Part shown: one piece after another, positions 41,308 to 50,871 of the stretch | Numbering within the stretch: the stretch's first letter is position 1 | Layout: every line of letters begins with the position of its first letter | Source of the DNA: Ruegeria sp. HKCCD4315 | GTDB taxonomy: Bacteria > Pseudomonadota > Alphaproteobacteria > Rhodobacterales > Rhodobacteraceae | DNA length: 64,000 bases | Assembly: GCF_013112245.1 (NCBI RefSeq) | Contig: NZ_WVRN01000001.1 | Coordinates: 62,001-126,000 of the forward strand | Direction of reading: 5' to 3' | Made by a program: the position numbers and the translations under genes | Notes under the pieces: generated by a model | The model's database searches: none | What the model was told of the DNA's origin: nothing | Seen by the model: the letters and a program-made list of their open reading frames with translations, nothing else

Positions 41308-42099
41308 CTATGCCGCGGCGACAAAGAGGTGCGCTTCTTGCGGTACGTGCAATACGCCTTCTTTGTCATATCTAGACAAAGCGTCTGCAACCTCTTCCAC
41401 GACCTTGTTGGTGACGTCAGCACCTGCATCCCTAAGATCGGTTTCGATTGGCAGCGCCATGATTTGCGCGCGAAGATTAATAAATCTTCGCTCAAGTACC
41501 AATGGCTCGTGACGAGCTATCTTGAAGCCTGCGTCAACCAACAAGTTCGAAATGAGGTCCCCATCTCGAAACGAAAAAGGCGCTCTGGCTTTTACTGCGG
41601 CATCTGTTCCAACATGCCGTTCGAGAGCTTTTGCAAGCGCTCCATTGAAGGGCGACACTGCGCGCCAACATGTCAAAAATAGCTGACCGTCATTGCGTAA
41701 GATCCTATGAACTTCCTGCAAAGCGGTGGATTTGTCGGGGAAGAACTGAAGCCCCTGTTGTATGAAGGCATAGTCAAACGTAGCATTTTCGAAAGGTAAC
41801 TCGGTTACATCTGCTGCATACCACTCGAGCACATGACGACAATCCGGCTGATTGGACTGCGCGACTTCAATCATAGTTTCGTTCAGATCTACGCCAACAA
41901 CCCGGCCTTTGCCCGTCAGTTTCCTTGCAATCTCTCGCGTCAAAGCCCCGGTGCCGCATGCGATGTCGATAACACAAGTGCCGCTTCGAAGCTGAACCTT
42001 CTGCATTGTTGCTTCAGCCAATGGGCCGAACATCGCAGGCACACTATGGTTATTGTACTTCTGCGCAGCCTCTTTGGTCAGCCGGAAATTGTCCGTCAT
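41308..42099 (-). CDS. Class I SAM-dependent methyltransferase
   Basis: A 263-residue methyltransferase of the UbiE/COQ5-like class. The SAM-binding motif V-I-D-I-A-C-G-T-G-A-L-T lies at about 43-54. Motif II V-V-G-V-D-L-N, the A-D-V-T-E-L-P-F segment and L-Q-E-V-H-R-I-L-R-N-D-G-Q-L follow. AGGAGG precedes the ATG at 42099. The substrate is unknown. Confidence 0.85.
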   Translation of the reverse strand: MTDNFRLTKEAAQKYNNHSVPAMFGPLAEATMQKVQLRSGTCVIDIACGTGALTREIARKLTGKGRVVGVDLNETMIEVAQSNQPDCRHVLEWYAADVTELPFENATFDYAFIQQGLQFFPDKSTALQEVHRILRNDGQLFLTCWRAVSPFNGALAKALERHVGTDAAVKARAPFSFRDGDLISNLLVDAGFKIARHEPLVLERRFINLRAQIMALPIETDLRDAGADVTNKVVEEVADALSRYDKEGVLHVPQEAHLFVAAA

Positions 42100-42162
42100 C
42101 AAAATATCCTCCTAGCAACGCGTCAATAATTGGACCACCCAAAGTGACCCAAAATCGTAATC

Positions 42163-43083
42163 TCACGAGGTTTCAACCGGAAGGCTCTCATCGGCGCTCC
42201 ACTCAGCCCATGAACCATCGTACAGGCGGGACTTTTCGAACCCCATTTGGCGCAACGCAAGGAGCCCACAAGAAGCAGCTATGCCACGGCCGCAATAGGC
42301 GATGACCTCATCGTCAGTTTGAATTCCCTTGTCCTGATAGTGCTTGAGGAGCTTGGAATGATCCGCCAACTTGAATGAACCACGTTCCTTTAGTTTAGCT
42401 GCACGTTCGGCAATGGGTATGTGTGCCAAATCCGGATCGATGTTCGATATCGCCGGTATGTTGACGGCACTGGGAATATGTCCCGAGCGACCTCCCCATG
42501 TGTGAACTCCGTCGCCTCGGAAGAGGTTGTTTGGTAGAAAGTCCACAATTCTGACTCCGGGCTTACCCATCGCATCCAAGACATCAGCTTTGCGGGCAAT
42601 CCAATTGCTCTGCACTGTTGGTTCAAAGTCACCATGCTCAACGGTTAGATCGCCAGTTTCAGTGGGTCGACCTTCGAGTTTCCATTGCTGCAAGCCGCCG
42701 TCCAAGACCTGCACGTTTTTATGGCCATAGTGCGAGAGTGCCCACCAAAGACGCGCAGACGCCAATGGAAGCCCGGAGTCATCGTAGACCACGACATGAC
42801 TGTCGTCGGAAACACCCAACTCACGCATCCTTTCCCCGAAGTCCTCTGGGCCGAGCATCATGTCGGGAGTGTTCTGAGTGCTGTCTGCAAGCTCCGTCGA
42901 CATGCCAACATACACGGCGCCAGGAATGTGCTCGGCCTGGAACTCGCTCCTATCGTCATAGGCTACGCCCTTGCCGTTTTCCTCCCTAAACTTCCAGCGA
43001 ACATCAATGATGCGTAGTTTCGGGTTAGTCAGGTTATCTGCCAACCAAGCCGTATCAATGAGCGGGCGAGTTTGGGTTGTCAT
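42163..43083 (-). CDS. Rhodanese-type sulfurtransferase (3-mercaptopyruvate/thiosulfate)
   Basis: A 306-residue protein with two rhodanese domains. The inactive N-terminal one contains H-I-P-G-A-V-Y-V and the C-terminal one the active loop C264-G-R-G-I-A-A. The loop begins C-G like mercaptopyruvate sulfurtransferases (C-G-S-G-V-T) but has a charged third residue as in thiosulfate sulfurtransferases (C-R-K-G-V-T), so the donor is uncertain. GAGGAG precedes the ATG at 43083; an upstream start at 43203 lacks support. Confidence 0.87.
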   Translation of the reverse strand: MTTQTRPLIDTAWLADNLTNPKLRIIDVRWKFREENGKGVAYDDRSEFQAEHIPGAVYVGMSTELADSTQNTPDMMLGPEDFGERMRELGVSDDSHVVVYDDSGLPLASARLWWALSHYGHKNVQVLDGGLQQWKLEGRPTETGDLTVEHGDFEPTVQSNWIARKADVLDAMGKPGVRIVDFLPNNLFRGDGVHTWGGRSGHIPSAVNIPAISNIDPDLAHIPIAERAAKLKERGSFKLADHSKLLKHYQDKGIQTDDEVIAYCGRGIAASCGLLALRQMGFEKSRLYDGSWAEWSADESLPVETS

Positions 43084-43349
43084 ACCTACTTTCTCCTCTA
43101 ACCGGACGCGGGGCGAGCCGTACGGAATAATCCCCAAAATTGCTTTCGGAGTCCAATTTTGGAAAATCGGGATTTGATAAAGTAAATATGATTTAAACGG
43201 CATGTTGATGATTTCATGAGACTTCTGAAAGAAACGGATGCTGAAATCATGGCGCCTCGTAACGTCGATTTCCTTTGACTCGTTTATGGGTAGGCATGCT
43301 CATATAGCTCACTGACGGACAGGTTTGGTACAGAAAGTGGAAGGTTTGG

Positions 43350-44630
43350 ATGCTTGAAGATCGGTACGGAAGCCCGCTAACGACCACATCACAAACTGCG
43401 CGAGACGCCTACGTTGAAGGCATCGACCGATTTCTGGGTGCTTTTGATGATGTTGAAGAAGCTTACCGTTCTGCAATGCAGGCAGATGATAGCTTTGCCA
43501 TGCCCCATGTCGGGCTTGCGCGCTACCTTGTTACTGTCGGGCGTGCACAAGATGCAAAGCGTGAAATAGCCGTCGCAAAGGAACTGTCGCATGGCGTCAG
43601 CCCGCGCGAAGCCGCGCAGATCGACATTATCAGCGATCTCATTGAGGGGCGTGCACCGCAGGCCTACAGGCGCATCCGAGATCACGTCACAGACCATCCG
43701 CGAGATATTTTGCTTGCTCAGACATGTACCAGCGTATTTGGCTTAATAGGGTTTTCAGGTCAGGCTGGACGCGAGGCGGAGCAGCTTGCGTACACAACCA
43801 TGTTGAAGCCGCACTATGGCGACGACTGGTGGTTTCTCTGCCAGCATGCATTTGCCCAGATGGAGGCCGGACAGATCGGCCCGGCCGCGGAAAACATCGA
43901 GCGCGCGCTTGAGTTGAAGCCAGACAGCGCACACAGTGCACATGTCAGGGCCCATCTCTACTATGAGAACGGGGAGACGGACGCTGGCTACGCTTATCTG
44001 CGCGAATTCTGGCAAGACTATCCCTTCACGGCGTATCTGCACTGCCATCTCAGTTGGCACGTCGCTCTGTGGGCGCTTGAGAGCGGCGATGTGGCAGGTA
44101 TGTGGAAGCTGTTCGATGATTATGTTTCCCCCGACCGACCTCCTGCGCCGCCACTTAACGTTTTGACTGATAGTGTGGCAATAGTTCACCGCGCCTTTTT
44201 GGCTGGCGAGCAAATTCCTCAGGAGCGTTGGCAACAACTCAGCGACTATGCTGTTCAGTTCTTTCCTTCACCTGGCTTGGCTTTTGCGGATGTTCACGCT
44301 GCTCTTGCGCATGCGATGGCTGGAAACAGAGAGCGTCTGGAAGCAACCATTGAAGGCGCAAAGGGACCCGCAGGCCCCACCGTTGCTTTGGTAGCAGGCG
44401 CATTCCGTGCGTTGGCGGATGGAAATGCGGACGAAGCGATTGAGAAATTCGTAAGTGTCATGTCTGAGCACGAACGCCTTGGTGGTAGCCGGGCGCAACG
44501 CGACATTTTTGAGTTTTCATTGGCGCATGCGCTGGCAATATCGGGACAATCGAATGAAGCTCGACGTATCCTCAACATGCATCGACCGCATACCTCTCAC
44601 GACCATGCAGTTGCCACGCTAGAAGGGTAG
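43350..44630 (+). CDS. TTC38-like tetratricopeptide repeat protein
   Basis: A 426-residue helical-repeat protein without a signal peptide. Repeats with A-x-x-x-I-E-R-A-L-E-L-K-P-D-S and similar TPR phrases run through the protein. H-A-F-A-Q-M-E-A-G and H-L-S-W-H-V-A-L-W-x-L-E-S-G-D are typical of the TTC38 family. The function of bacterial members is unknown. It is flanked by a divergent sulfurtransferase and a decayed decarboxylase. Confidence 0.78.
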   Translation: MLEDRYGSPLTTTSQTARDAYVEGIDRFLGAFDDVEEAYRSAMQADDSFAMPHVGLARYLVTVGRAQDAKREIAVAKELSHGVSPREAAQIDIISDLIEGRAPQAYRRIRDHVTDHPRDILLAQTCTSVFGLIGFSGQAGREAEQLAYTTMLKPHYGDDWWFLCQHAFAQMEAGQIGPAAENIERALELKPDSAHSAHVRAHLYYENGETDAGYAYLREFWQDYPFTAYLHCHLSWHVALWALESGDVAGMWKLFDDYVSPDRPPAPPLNVLTDSVAIVHRAFLAGEQIPQERWQQLSDYAVQFFPSPGLAFADVHAALAHAMAGNRERLEATIEGAKGPAGPTVALVAGAFRALADGNADEAIEKFVSVMSEHERLGGSRAQRDIFEFSLAHALAISGQSNEARRILNMHRPHTSHDHAVATLEG

Positions 44631-44730
44631 CGTGCCCGTGTATTTGACGCCCGCAATGTGCGCTAGTTACATGTTTTCAACGCCACTTAAAACGGAAGCT
44701 GTCGCACGACGCTGCTAGGCCCCAAAAGTG

Positions 44731-44994
44731 TTAGTTGGCGGAAAAGTCCAATCTGACTGCTGACATCATGGATATTGCCCATGGGGTACTTAAGAACCGT
44801 TTTTTGACTTCATCTAACACATCAGCCAATGGCGTCGGTTCTACAGGAAAAGTGGTCAGAAATCTTGTACGCACCCCTTCCGGTATTTCAGACCAAACGG
44901 GACGATCTCGAACGTCTCGTGTATGGTCAATAGCGACATCCACAATCTGATGTGCTTGCTCACGCGTGTTCTCCCATTTTGGTGGGTCAAACTC
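44731..44994 (-). pseudogene. Decayed N-terminal fragment of a PLP-dependent (aromatic amino acid-type) decarboxylase
   Basis: Reading from 44994 downwards gives D-P-P-K-W-E-N-T-R-E-Q-A-H-Q-I-V-D, then V-R-D-R-P-V-W and L-A-D-V-L-D-E-V, which is the start of group II PLP decarboxylases. Near 44780 a single-base frameshift separates this from P-M-G-N-I-H, the next conserved motif, which is readable only in another frame. The frame has no ATG and a stop just upstream, and nothing of the catalytic domain follows. It is a relic of a gene of about 480 codons. Confidence 0.72.
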
Positions 44995-45446
44995 TCAAAC
45001 AATGACCTTTCCGACATAAATCAATTCCTCCCAAAAGCACTTTTGGCACGAGTTCTCGACAGGGCGTCCAAAGACCATGCTTAGTGAGGGCTGCATTTGC
45101 AATCCAATAGCCTCGTAAGAGGCACGGAGTGAGACTGGAAGCGGAAACGGTCATACATATGATCAGTTGTAGCGGCGGCTTCGCCCGCAACACGGAAATC
45201 ACCACGCTTGGATGTGAAGCTCCGGTTTGGAACTAACCCGGACATTGCAGACTTACGAGAACGGCTCAAATGAAATTGCCTTTCACCAATCGACGAACAT
45301 CCTGCGGTGTCGTCAGGCAAACCTGCTGTTTGCAGGCTTCCAGCAGAATCTCTGTGCGGAACCCGGAATTGCTTTAAGGTTGCGTAAACACCGTTGGTTC
45401 CTCACGGGAGACGAGGATTTCCAAAGCAAGATTGAAAGAGAATTGA
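44995..45446. other. Intergenic region with dispersed repeats
   Basis: No supported gene. 45199-45212 (TCACCACGCTTGGA) recurs at 48240-48253, and 45245-45300 recurs at 39117-39172. The stretch appears to be repeat debris. Confidence 0.45.
45245..45300. repeat. Short dispersed repeat, copy 2
   Basis: Matches 39117-39172 over 56 bases, with shared blocks AGAACGG, GAAATTGCCTTTCACCAA and ACGAACAT. A more degenerate relative appears to lie at 48240-48312. Confidence 0.6.
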
Positions 45447-46019
45447 ATGAAACGCCTGTTTCCATCTCTGCCGGAGAACGCGACACTGGGAAGTGTCTAT
45501 CAAGCCTTTCCAGACAAACTTTCTCCACTTTGTGTGTACGAAAGCCTTGTGATGAGGGGCGAGAGCGACCTCTCGGTTGCTGAACGTGAACACATTGCGG
45601 CCTATGTCTCGGGATTGAATGCTTGTGCGTATTGCCATGGGGCGCACATCGTTTTCGCCAAAGCCTACGGTATTGAAGTCGAGACAATCGACGCACTGAT
45701 GGAAGACCGCGATACGGCGCCCGTCGAGGATCACCTCAAACCGTTGCTGGCATACATTGAAAAGCTCACTGTCTCGCCATCCCGAATGACAGAAGCCGAC
45801 GCTAGAGCAGTCTACGCGGCAGGCTGGTCGGAGAGTGCGCTGTTCGATGCTATCCAAGTTTGCGGTGTCTTTAATCTCGTGAACCGCTTCATAGAAGGAA
45901 CAGGTGTCCAAAGCGCTGGCACCGACCCAAGAGAAGCGGACGAAGCCACTTTAAACCGATGCCGCAGTGACAGCTTCTATACCGATTTCGGACGAGAGAA
46001 CGGCCTCGACATCCCTTGA
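45447..46019 (+). CDS. Peroxidase-related AhpD-like protein
   Basis: A 190-residue carboxymuconolactone-decarboxylase-family protein of the peroxidase-related subgroup. The redox motif reads N-A-C60-A-Y-C63-H-G-A-H67, with L-S-V-A-E-R-E-H-I-A-A-Y-V before it. It is likely to reduce peroxides or quinones. It has no close operon partner; a methyltransferase gene starts 130 bases downstream. Confidence 0.83.
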   Translation: MKRLFPSLPENATLGSVYQAFPDKLSPLCVYESLVMRGESDLSVAEREHIAAYVSGLNACAYCHGAHIVFAKAYGIEVETIDALMEDRDTAPVEDHLKPLLAYIEKLTVSPSRMTEADARAVYAAGWSESALFDAIQVCGVFNLVNRFIEGTGVQSAGTDPREADEATLNRCRSDSFYTDFGRENGLDIP

Positions 46020-46149
46020 ATTGATGTTGTTCTAACGTTCGAAACGCCACGAAAAGCTGGTCCGATAGAGCGGCAGATGCATCCTTCGCTCTCGGGGTTA
46101 AATCATTCGTCGGATCAAGTCGGCGCAGTGAATTTTTGTTGGTGGATCC

Positions 46150-47022
46150 ATGTTCAAGCCTAAACGATCCATCCTGCTTTTCGTAGATAACTCAATTTCT
46201 GATAAGGTTTTGGGGGCATGTGGGCTTTGTAAGGGTGGAGAGTTGCTTAAATTTGACGCTGAAACGACGAAATTACTTGAAATCGCCTATCAAGGCGCAG
46301 AACTGACGCGGCGAAGACAGGCTTCATTTGATGCGCTGTGCCCGGCTCCTGGTGAAACTATTTTGGACATCGGTTGTGGCAACGGGATGTTAACAGTTGA
46401 GTTGGCCCGGGCAGTTGGCTCGGATGGCTATATCATCGGGATCGACCCAAGCGCTGACATGACGGCAGCTGCTAGAGAACGGGGCAGCGACTACGCAAAC
46501 GTGGAGTTTCGTGCTGGTGCCGCAAATAGCTTGCCCATTGAGGATGAGAGTGCTGACAAGGCCGTCTCGGTACAGGTCTTTGAGTACATCGAAGACGTAG
46601 ACGGTGCGTTGGCTGACACGCTGCGGTGCGTCAAACCCGGCGGGCGGCTTGTAATCAGCGATCTACACTTTGGCAGCTTGATCTGGTTCAGCGATGAGCC
46701 CGACAGAATGCAAAAGATGCTGACATCCTGGAACCAGCACTTTGTGAGTGGTTCCGTCCCGGAAAGACTGCCTGCACTGATAAAGGCTCGCGGTGACCAT
46801 GTGGAAGATGTTTTGTCGTTCACAATGACGGATCACCAATTGAAGCCTGATGGCCTCGCAATCATGATGATGCACCTTATCCAGCAATACGCTGTTGCAA
46901 ATGACCATGTTGATCCCACTGTTGCGCAATCGTGGTTCGACGAGCAACACAGCCTTGCAAAAGTTGGGCGCTTCTTCTTTTCGATGACCCAATTTATCGT
47001 CGTGGTGCGCAAAAAGGGTTGA
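46150..47022 (+). CDS. Class I SAM-dependent methyltransferase
   Basis: A 290-residue frame with the SAM motif I-L-D-I-G-C-G-N-G-M-L-T at 71-82, G-I-D-P-S-A-D-M for motif II, and D-T-L-R-C-V-K-P-G-G-R-L. Homologues usually start near L-L-K-F-D-A-E-T-T, so the first 31 residues may not be translated. A TTG at 46243 preceded by GGAG is a possible true start. Substrate unknown. Confidence 0.8.
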   Translation: MFKPKRSILLFVDNSISDKVLGACGLCKGGELLKFDAETTKLLEIAYQGAELTRRRQASFDALCPAPGETILDIGCGNGMLTVELARAVGSDGYIIGIDPSADMTAAARERGSDYANVEFRAGAANSLPIEDESADKAVSVQVFEYIEDVDGALADTLRCVKPGGRLVISDLHFGSLIWFSDEPDRMQKMLTSWNQHFVSGSVPERLPALIKARGDHVEDVLSFTMTDHQLKPDGLAIMMMHLIQQYAVANDHVDPTVAQSWFDEQHSLAKVGRFFFSMTQFIVVVRKKG

Positions 47023-47172
47023 TGGTTCTACAATACTACCACTTTGACCTTGGCCGTATACGTAACCCGTATCATCTCATCGCTTATGCGAGATTGGACG
47101 CCCCCATCTTTGACTTGGACAAAAATAGATGACCTCTAAAACCCTTGATACTAAAGTCGTGGGGAAACCACT

Positions 47173-48099
47173 GTGTTCTATGTTCCAGAAACAACCCAAC
47201 GCGGCTTGAGCCGAACGGCCCTCGGCGTCTGTGCCTTTTGCGCGATGGTGAATAGAAATCCGGCCTATCGCGATGTCTTTTACGATCCTTTTGCGGAGCG
47301 GCTTTTTGCCGAGGGGGCGGTCCATGGTCAGCGCATTCTAGACGGATTGACCGACTGGCCATCCGTGCTCACTTTCGCAGACGAAAAGGGTATAGCTCGA
47401 CGACTTATAGCCTCCGTTTTGTGGCGCAAGACTTTCATGCAGAGCCGGGCCGAACAAGCTATGGCCGACGGTGCTCAACAAATCGTGGTCCTTGGTTCCG
47501 GACTTGACACAATTGGCCTGCGCTTGTTCGGCAGCTATAGCCAAGTCCCTGTGTTTGAAGTTGATCGGCCTGAAACGATAGACGCTAAACGCATGCTGAT
47601 TTCTCAAAACTTCGGTGTTCCGCCGAATATCCGCTATACCGCAGTTGATTTTGCACGTGAGACGACACTGAAAAAACTTTTGGAACTCGGCTATGACCAC
47701 AACGCCGGAACCGTATTTATCGCGGAAGTCTCACTGGAGTATGTCCCGCCTGCTGAGGTCGCTGAAGTCTATCAGATGGTGAGATCCAACCGGTCGCGTG
47801 CGACCCGGTTTCTGACAAGTTTTGCGTTTGCCGCAAGTGTTTCCCAGTCGATGGGCGAAAGCGACGACATCGGAAATGCTGTTGCGGGTGCGGGAGAACC
47901 GTTCCTGTTCAATGTGGCCCCCGAAGAGGTATCCGACTTTGCTACTGAGCAGGGCTTTTCTGTGCTCGAACACCTTTATGGTAGCGCGCGCATCGGAGAC
48001 TACGTGAAAGCGCTGGGGCTCAGCATTGATGCATTGGACTTTCCCATTGAACAGCTCGACGCCTCTTCGTTTTCTCTCTGCCAATTAAAACCACATTGA
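47173..48099 (+). CDS. LCM-family (leucine carboxyl methyltransferase-like) SAM methyltransferase
   Basis: A 308-residue protein of the Ppm1/LCMT class. It shows R-K-T-F-M-Q-S-R-A-E-Q-A-M, V-V-L-G-S-G-L-D-T-I-G-L-R (105-117) and F-E-V-D-R-P-E-T-I-D-A-K, all typical. F-I-A-E-V-S-L-E-Y-V-P follows. Start is a GTG at 47173. Many such bacterial enzymes act in secondary metabolism, but no biosynthetic genes are near. The substrate is unknown. Confidence 0.83.
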   Translation: MFYVPETTQRGLSRTALGVCAFCAMVNRNPAYRDVFYDPFAERLFAEGAVHGQRILDGLTDWPSVLTFADEKGIARRLIASVLWRKTFMQSRAEQAMADGAQQIVVLGSGLDTIGLRLFGSYSQVPVFEVDRPETIDAKRMLISQNFGVPPNIRYTAVDFARETTLKKLLELGYDHNAGTVFIAEVSLEYVPPAEVAEVYQMVRSNRSRATRFLTSFAFAASVSQSMGESDDIGNAVAGAGEPFLFNVAPEEVSDFATEQGFSVLEHLYGSARIGDYVKALGLSIDALDFPIEQLDASSFSLCQLKPH

Positions 48100-48421
48100 G
48101 TTCTTTGATACAGCACAGTTTGAAGGTTGTTTAGTAAAGTGGCGTTCAGCTTTTTCATTTCCTCACGTATCGCGAACTATGGGCACAGCGGGCATTCGAA
48201 ACGATGCGAAGAACGGCAACAATGCCCGCATATCGCAGGTCACCACGCTTGGACTAAAAGGTCTACTTTGGGCTTCGGGTGGCCAATTTTGACTACCGCA
48301 GAGAACGGCAGCACGGAGCCCCAAGTGGACCTGCGGGCTTCGCCAAAGCTATCGCAATTTAGAGGCGCAAGTGTATGTTGTCAGCGGGCGCTTTAAGTGG
48401 CTTACTTCTGTCAGCCCCAGT
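48100..48421. other. Intergenic region with repeat debris
   Basis: No supported gene. 48240-48312 resembles the dispersed repeat at 45199-45265. CAGAGAACGGCAGCACGGAG at about 48300 is nearly repeated at about 50879. Confidence 0.4.
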
Positions 48422-48570
48422 TCAGATTGGTTTCTTTGCGGCGGCGGTCTCGGGTCCAAAGATGTTTTTTATCTCGACCACCAAGTCGGCGGAAAACCCT
48501 CCATTCTTAGCGTGACTATAGATTGCCTCGGCATTGTCGGCTTCATGGGCGTGTCCGTCGTCAGGGATTT
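48422..48570 (-). pseudogene. C-terminal gene fragment cut by the insertion sequence
   Basis: Directly outside the left inverted repeat of the IS, the minus strand reads 49 codons of protein-like sequence (P-D-D-G-H-A-H-E-A-D-N-A-E-A then L-V-V-E-I-K-N-I-F-G-P-E-T) to a TGA. No start codon is visible before the IS boundary. It may be the tail of an interrupted small gene. The matching head beyond the right end at 50086 is not clear. Confidence 0.35.
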
Positions 48571-48625
48571 TGGGACAGATGGCCGCCTGAGCTAAGAGAG
48601 GATCTGGCGCATCTGTTTAGTTTGA

Positions 48626-49605
48626 TTATGCGGCGGATTTGCGGTGGAGCAAGCGCCGGGTTTCGATTGTCTTCCGTTTGATCCTTTCTCGTTGTTTCAA
48701 AATGGTGTGGCCGCGCTCGAAGTAGACATCGGCCGGGGTGAGGTTTTGCAGGCTCTCGTGATAGCGCCGGTGGTTATAGTGATCGACGAAAGCATCGATC
48801 TGCTGCCTGAGATCACCGGGCAGGTAGTAGTTTTCCAGCAAGATGCGGTTCTTCAAGGTCTGGTGCCAGCGCTCGATCTTTCCCTGAGTTTGCGGATGGT
48901 ATGGTGCCCCTCAGACATGATCCATTTCCTGATCTTCCAGCCATTCAGCAAGTTCACCAGAGATATAACTGGATCCGTTATCACTGAGCAGCCGTGGCTT
49001 GTGGAAGACGGTCGCCTGGGCACAGCCCGAAGCCTGCAAAGCCAGGTCCAGCGTATCGGTGACATCACCGGCCTTCATCGTCGTGCAGAGCTTCCAGGCG
49101 ATGATGTAGCGGCTGTAATCATCGAGGATGGTCGATAGATAGAACCAGCCCCAGCCGATGACCTTCAGGTAAGTGAAGTCGGTCTGCCAGAGTTGGTTCG
49201 GCCGAGTAGTTTTGTCCCGGAACTCGTCGGCCGCCGATAGAACACATAGGCCGGGCTGGTGATCAGGTCGTAAGACTTGAGGATGCGATAGACCGAAGCC
49301 TCTGACACAAAGTACTTTTCTGTGTCGGAGAAGCGAACAGCCAACTCACGCGGGGAAAGCTCACTTTCCTTCAAGGCCAGATCCTTGATCTTCTCGCGCA
49401 CTGGCGCGGGAATGCGGTTCCAGACCCGTGATGGCTTGGGACTACGATCCTCAAGTGCCTCAGGACCACCCGACAGATACCGGTCGTACCAGCGATAGAA
49501 GGTTGACTTCGGGATGCTCAGCTTTTCCAAAGTGCGCTTGGTCGGGAGATGCGAACCTTCGACGAGGCGGATGATCTCCAGTTTTTCGGATGCGGTATAC
49601 CTCAT
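48626..49605 (-). pseudogene. IS3-family transposase orfB, inactivated
   Basis: DDE integrase subunit. The N-terminal part reads normally to S-P-A-Y-V-F-Y. A missing base near 49236 shifts the frame; in the restored frame the sequence continues A-A-D-E-F-R-D-K-T-T, then Q-T-D-F-T-Y (first Asp), L-L-S-D-N-G-S (second Asp) and G-K-I-E-R-W-H (Glu). A TGA replaces Arg in M-D-H-V-x-G-A-P-Y-H-P-Q (around 48915). Both lesions break the protein, though all three catalytic residues remain. Confidence 0.85.
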
Positions 49606-49967
49606 TCGTCGTCGCCCCCATCCGCGATCATGCTTTTTTTGAGCAGGCGCAGTTCCAGGGCCTGTTCTGCCACAACTTCTTTCAGATCGCGGGCCACACG
49701 GCGCAGGCCTTTGACCTCGGTCGATGTCGCAGCACGTGCCGTGTCGCCTGCCAGACGTTTCTTGCCGGCTTCCAGAAAATCCTTGGACCAGCTGTAGTAC
49801 AGACTCTGGGCGATGCCCTCTCGACGGCACAGCTCCGCAATGCTGTCCTCGCCCTTCAGACCGTCCAGCACGATCCTGATCTTCTCTTCAGCTGTATATT
49901 GCTTGCGCGTCGCGCGGCGGATGTCTTTGACAACTTTATCGCCGTGGCTCTGCTTGGTTCCGGTCAT
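49602..49967 (-). CDS. IS3-family transposase orfA
   Basis: A 121-residue helix-turn-helix protein (Y-T-A-E-E-K-I-R-I-V-L-D-G-L, I-A-E-L-C-R-R-E-G-I-A-Q-S-L-Y-Y-S-W) with a C-terminal leucine-rich coiled segment (A-R-D-L-K-E-V-V-A-E-Q-A-L-E-L-R-L-L-K-K). It is intact and ends G-D-D-E, overlapping the orfB ATG by 4 bases. In IS3 elements OrfA binds the ends and joins OrfB by frameshifting. Confidence 0.88.
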   Translation of the reverse strand: MTGTKQSHGDKVVKDIRRATRKQYTAEEKIRIVLDGLKGEDSIAELCRREGIAQSLYYSWSKDFLEAGKKRLAGDTARAATSTEVKGLRRVARDLKEVVAEQALELRLLKKSMIADGGDDE

Positions 49968-50313
49968 GCGCTACATTTGATCCACTGGATCAAATGCTTA
50001 ACGCTTTGACCTATCTCATCTGCACTCCTTGGCGTTTACGATGAGCCAGAAACCCTCTCTTATCAAATCGACCTAAACTGTCCCATTGGTGCTGACGTCA
50101 GACAAGCCAATAAAGGTCGCTCATGTCATCACTCCGTTTTTGGAGCCGTGAATCACGCCGCGCAGCGAAAATCTATGCATCCTGATCCTAAGAGCATTGG
50201 TGTAGTCCGCCTTGGACTTAGAGCGGTTATTCGTTGTTTCTTGGTAATGTCGGCACCTGCCCAACGCAGCCCAGTGCAGTGTTCTTTAGCGTACTCAAAT
50301 GCTGATCAGAACT

Positions 50314-50742
50314 TCACGGAACATAACGTTCCGGCTTCGGAGACTGAATACTCTCCAAATACTCAGCAACTTCGATAAGTCTGGAAGGAATACGCGTAAC
50401 CAAACCATTCCCCGTATCGAATTCGACAGTAGGGCCGTCATTCAACTTAGTGATTATGGGCACGTCATCGCGAGGTTCTTGAACTTTCAAATAACCGTCC
50501 AAGATCGACATGACCTCCAACATGGGCCACACGCCCCCCCTGCGTTCGGAAATCTTTGTTAAATCAGCAGGCTGTGTTTTCAATTCATTGGCGTCAGACC
50601 CTTTTCCTGTTGCATCGAATCCGTGACATCTGGCGCAATGCTCAACAAAGAGGTCTTTGCCAAGATCCGAAAACTTATCGGCCGTAGATACCGTTGCAAC
50701 CGAAGAAATGCCAATGCTTGCAACGATCAAAAAGTGCCTCAT
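50314..50742 (-). CDS. Exported class I c-type cytochrome
   Basis: A 142-residue protein with a signal peptide (about 1-22). A single haem-binding motif C36-A-R-C39-H40 is followed by G-F-D-A-T-G-K-G-S-D-A, the usual start of small monohaem cytochromes. The Met ligand is probably in the W-P-M-L-E-V-M segment. The start at 50742 was chosen for the signal peptide and AAAGGA. Redox partner unknown; no oxidase genes are near. Confidence 0.85.
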   Translation of the reverse strand: MRHFLIVASIGISSVATVSTADKFSDLGKDLFVEHCARCHGFDATGKGSDANELKTQPADLTKISERRGGVWPMLEVMSILDGYLKVQEPRDDVPIITKLNDGPTVEFDTGNGLVTRIPSRLIEVAEYLESIQSPKPERYVP

Positions 50743-50871
50743 AAGCCGGAGGTCCTTTGCTAAACGAAAGTTCACTACAACAAAATGGACCGACATCTTC
50801 CCCCGGTCAACGTCGGTCCTTTAGCACATAACGTTCGCTACCCGCTTCGAGCCGCAAGCAGCCAGTGATGC

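Larger units (their letters stand above)
48571..50085 (-). mobile_element. IS3-family insertion sequence, degenerate
   Basis: A 1,515-base element. Both ends begin TGGGACAG reading inward, and the terminal about 45 bases are imperfect inverted repeats sharing TAAGAGAGG and CTGGC-CAT. Inside are orfA (49602-49967) and orfB (48626-49605) with the 4-base overlap usual for IS3 elements. OrfB has a frameshift and a nonsense codon, so the copy cannot transpose by itself. No clear target duplication is seen (TTT to the left, TTG to the right). Confidence 0.85.
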
